From Actinomycetota bacterium (GTDB lineage Bacteria > Actinomycetota > Actinomycetes > S36-B12 > CAIYMF01), in assembly GCA_009699025.1 (NCBI GenBank), contig WLOZ01000100.1:1-6788 (forward strand): a stretch of DNA of 6,788 nucleotides, written 5' to 3'. The notes beneath the pieces are model-generated. The model was not told the DNA's origin. It saw nothing but the letters and a program-made list of their open reading frames with translations, and ran no database searches. Shown here in pieces: positions 5,911-6,788 of this stretch. The first letter of the stretch is position 1. Each line of letters begins with the position of its first letter. The translations under genes were made by a program, and so were the position numbers.

Positions 5911-6482
5911 CTAGAGGTCGATTCGCGTGCCCAGTGGGATCACGCGCTCGGGAGGCAGGCTGAAGTAGGCGGCCGGCGCTTGACTATTCCGGTGCAGGAA
6001 TGCGAACATCCGCTCAAGCCACGCTGGCAGCATCCCGTGGTCGGTCGCTACGAAGCGGCGCTCCGACAGGTAGTAGGTGGCATCCGCCTCCCCCTCGCCC
6101 AGCACGCTCGTGCGCAGGATATCCGGCAGGTCGGCGGTCTCCATGTAGCCCGTGTAGACGGTGACGGGGCGCACGCGATCCATGACGTCCTCGACCAGAG
6201 GAGCCCGAGTCAAGAACGGCACACTCTCCGTCACCACGGTGGCAACGACCACGTCTGCCGCCATCGAGTGCTGCAGGCCGATCTACGTCGCGAGTGACGC
6301 GGGCACTTACTCTGCCGGGGAAGCGAGGTAGACGCCGACGCCCGGGGCGCGGGCGACACTGCCCGCACGGACCAACTCCGCGATGCCCTCCCAGTTCCCC
6401 ATGTGCGTTCCATCTACGATTTCAGCGCGCGGTTGCCGCCCCACCACGCGAACATGACCAGCAGCACGATGCAGGCTAAGAA
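5911..6482 (-). pseudogene. kup: Decayed 3' remnant of a Kup-family potassium transporter gene
   Basis: Kup proteins are membrane H+/K+ symporters of about 620-650 residues; only the last 190 or so codons remain here. Three frame segments line up with the family in order. FLACIVLLVM...WWGGNRALKS (6482-6417) is the end of the last membrane helix. GNWEGIAELV...RAPGVGVYLASPAE follows (to 6310), where intact Kup has the R-V-P-G-T-A-V-F-L motif. Then comes VPASLAT, followed by the cytosolic tail VVVATVVTESVP to GTRIDL, including TGYMETADLP, YYLSERRFVA and AWLERMFAFL. Damage: TAG at 6416-6414, a frame change best explained by loss of one G in the G-run at 6400-6397, TAA at 6309-6307 and TAG at 6285-6283. 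Upstream of about 6483 no Kup sequence is found in any frame. A 117-residue open frame from the ATG at 6264 survives but has no Shine-Dalgarno sequence, so it is probably not made. Family identity is strong. Confidence 0.85.
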
Positions 6483-6555
6483 AGCGCAACTCGCCCGCGC
6501 GCGCACTGACACGGCGGGCTGTCAGAGCGGCAGCACGCGCGTGCTCGGAGACGGT

Positions 6556-6600
6556 GGCCCTCGACTAGGAACTGTTCCCTGCGCGGTCGAACCGAGGGCC
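6556..6600 (-). terminator. Inverted repeat downstream of the second MFS gene, possible terminator
   Basis: GGCCCTCG (6556-6563) and CGAGGGCC (6593-6600) are perfect 8-bp complements around a 29-base loop. The loop contains a smaller palindrome, GGAACTGTTCC (6568-6578). It begins 15 bases after the MFS stop on the minus strand. The large loop and the missing T-run make terminator function uncertain. The rest of the 6483-6614 gap holds no recognisable gene. Confidence 0.35.
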
Positions 6601-6614
6601 TACGCCCTTCGCCT

Positions 6615-6788
6615 CTAGCCGACGTGCACGCTCCGGGCCCGTGCCGGCCCAAGGGCCAGTGAGATGGGCACGAGAATCACTGACGTTGCCACCACCAGCC
6701 ACCAGACGGCGGTGAAGCCACCACTCAGGTCCCTGATCCAGCCGCCGATCGCCGCACTCGGCGCGCTGGCCAAGTAGGCAATCAGGAA
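6615..6788 (-). CDS. MFS transporter, C-terminal end (partial at window edge)
   Basis: This is an open minus-strand frame running in from the right edge and ending at TAG 6617-6615; 57 residues are visible and the start is outside the window. The sequence reads FLIAYLASAPSAAIGGWIRD, then LSGGFTAVWW, then the hydrophobic helix LVVATSVILVPISLALG, then a short basic tail. This is the pattern of helices 11 and 12 of major facilitator transporters: a GG-W-(I/L)-(R/Y)-D turn, a glycine, an aromatic-rich helix start and a basic end. It resembles the CynX/NimT-like branch, but so short a piece does not allow a substrate or subfamily call. It is oriented like the kup remnant and propeller genes, separated from the remnant by about 130 bp. 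Confidence 0.75.
   Translation of the reverse strand, partial: FLIAYLASAPSAAIGGWIRDLSGGFTAVWWLVVATSVILVPISLALGPARARSVHVG

Noticed and set aside
6283..6416. Stop-codon recoding (for example TAG readthrough) in kup
   Set aside because: There is also a TAA and a frameshift, and the first two thirds of the gene are missing, so ordinary gene decay explains it. The other complete genes use normal stops.

Overview
The window is GC-rich bacterial DNA, most likely from an actinomycetote. The support is the strong G/C bias at third codon positions, GTG and TTG start candidates, a tRNA gene without an encoded CCA end, and secreted proteins ending in an Ig-like domain of a style common in Actinomycetota, especially Thermoleophilia. 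The phylum is an inference and the class is a guess.

Layout from left to right. (1) 2-1315, plus strand: a 12-helix major facilitator superfamily (MFS) transporter starting at the window edge. (2) 1323-2045, minus strand: a left-handed beta-helix acyltransferase, convergent with the transporter, with 7 bp between the stops. (3) 2136-2208, plus strand: tRNA-Arg with anticodon TCT, followed by a long near-perfect palindrome (2225-2285) in the gap between the tRNA and the next, oppositely oriented gene. (4) 2337-5722, minus strand: two tandem, homologous, secreted proteins of about 565 residues. Each has a signal peptide, about eight beta-propeller-like repeats and a C-terminal Ig-like domain; they overlap by ATGA and probably form one operon. 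(5) 5911-6482, minus strand: the decayed 3' third of a kup potassium transporter gene, broken by three in-frame stops and one frameshift. (6) 6615-6788, minus strand: the C-terminal end of a second MFS transporter that runs off the window.

The genes do not form one obvious pathway. The parts that belong together are the two propeller/Ig paralogues, which look like a recent-to-moderate tandem duplication of an exported protein of unknown function. The rest looks like independent transport, surface-modification and translation genes, plus one gene graveyard. I found no convincing new defence, mobile or RNA-based system. The items most worth following up are the paralogue pair, the palindrome beside the tRNA, and the fine structure of the kup remnant. 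All gaps between genes are under 300 bp.
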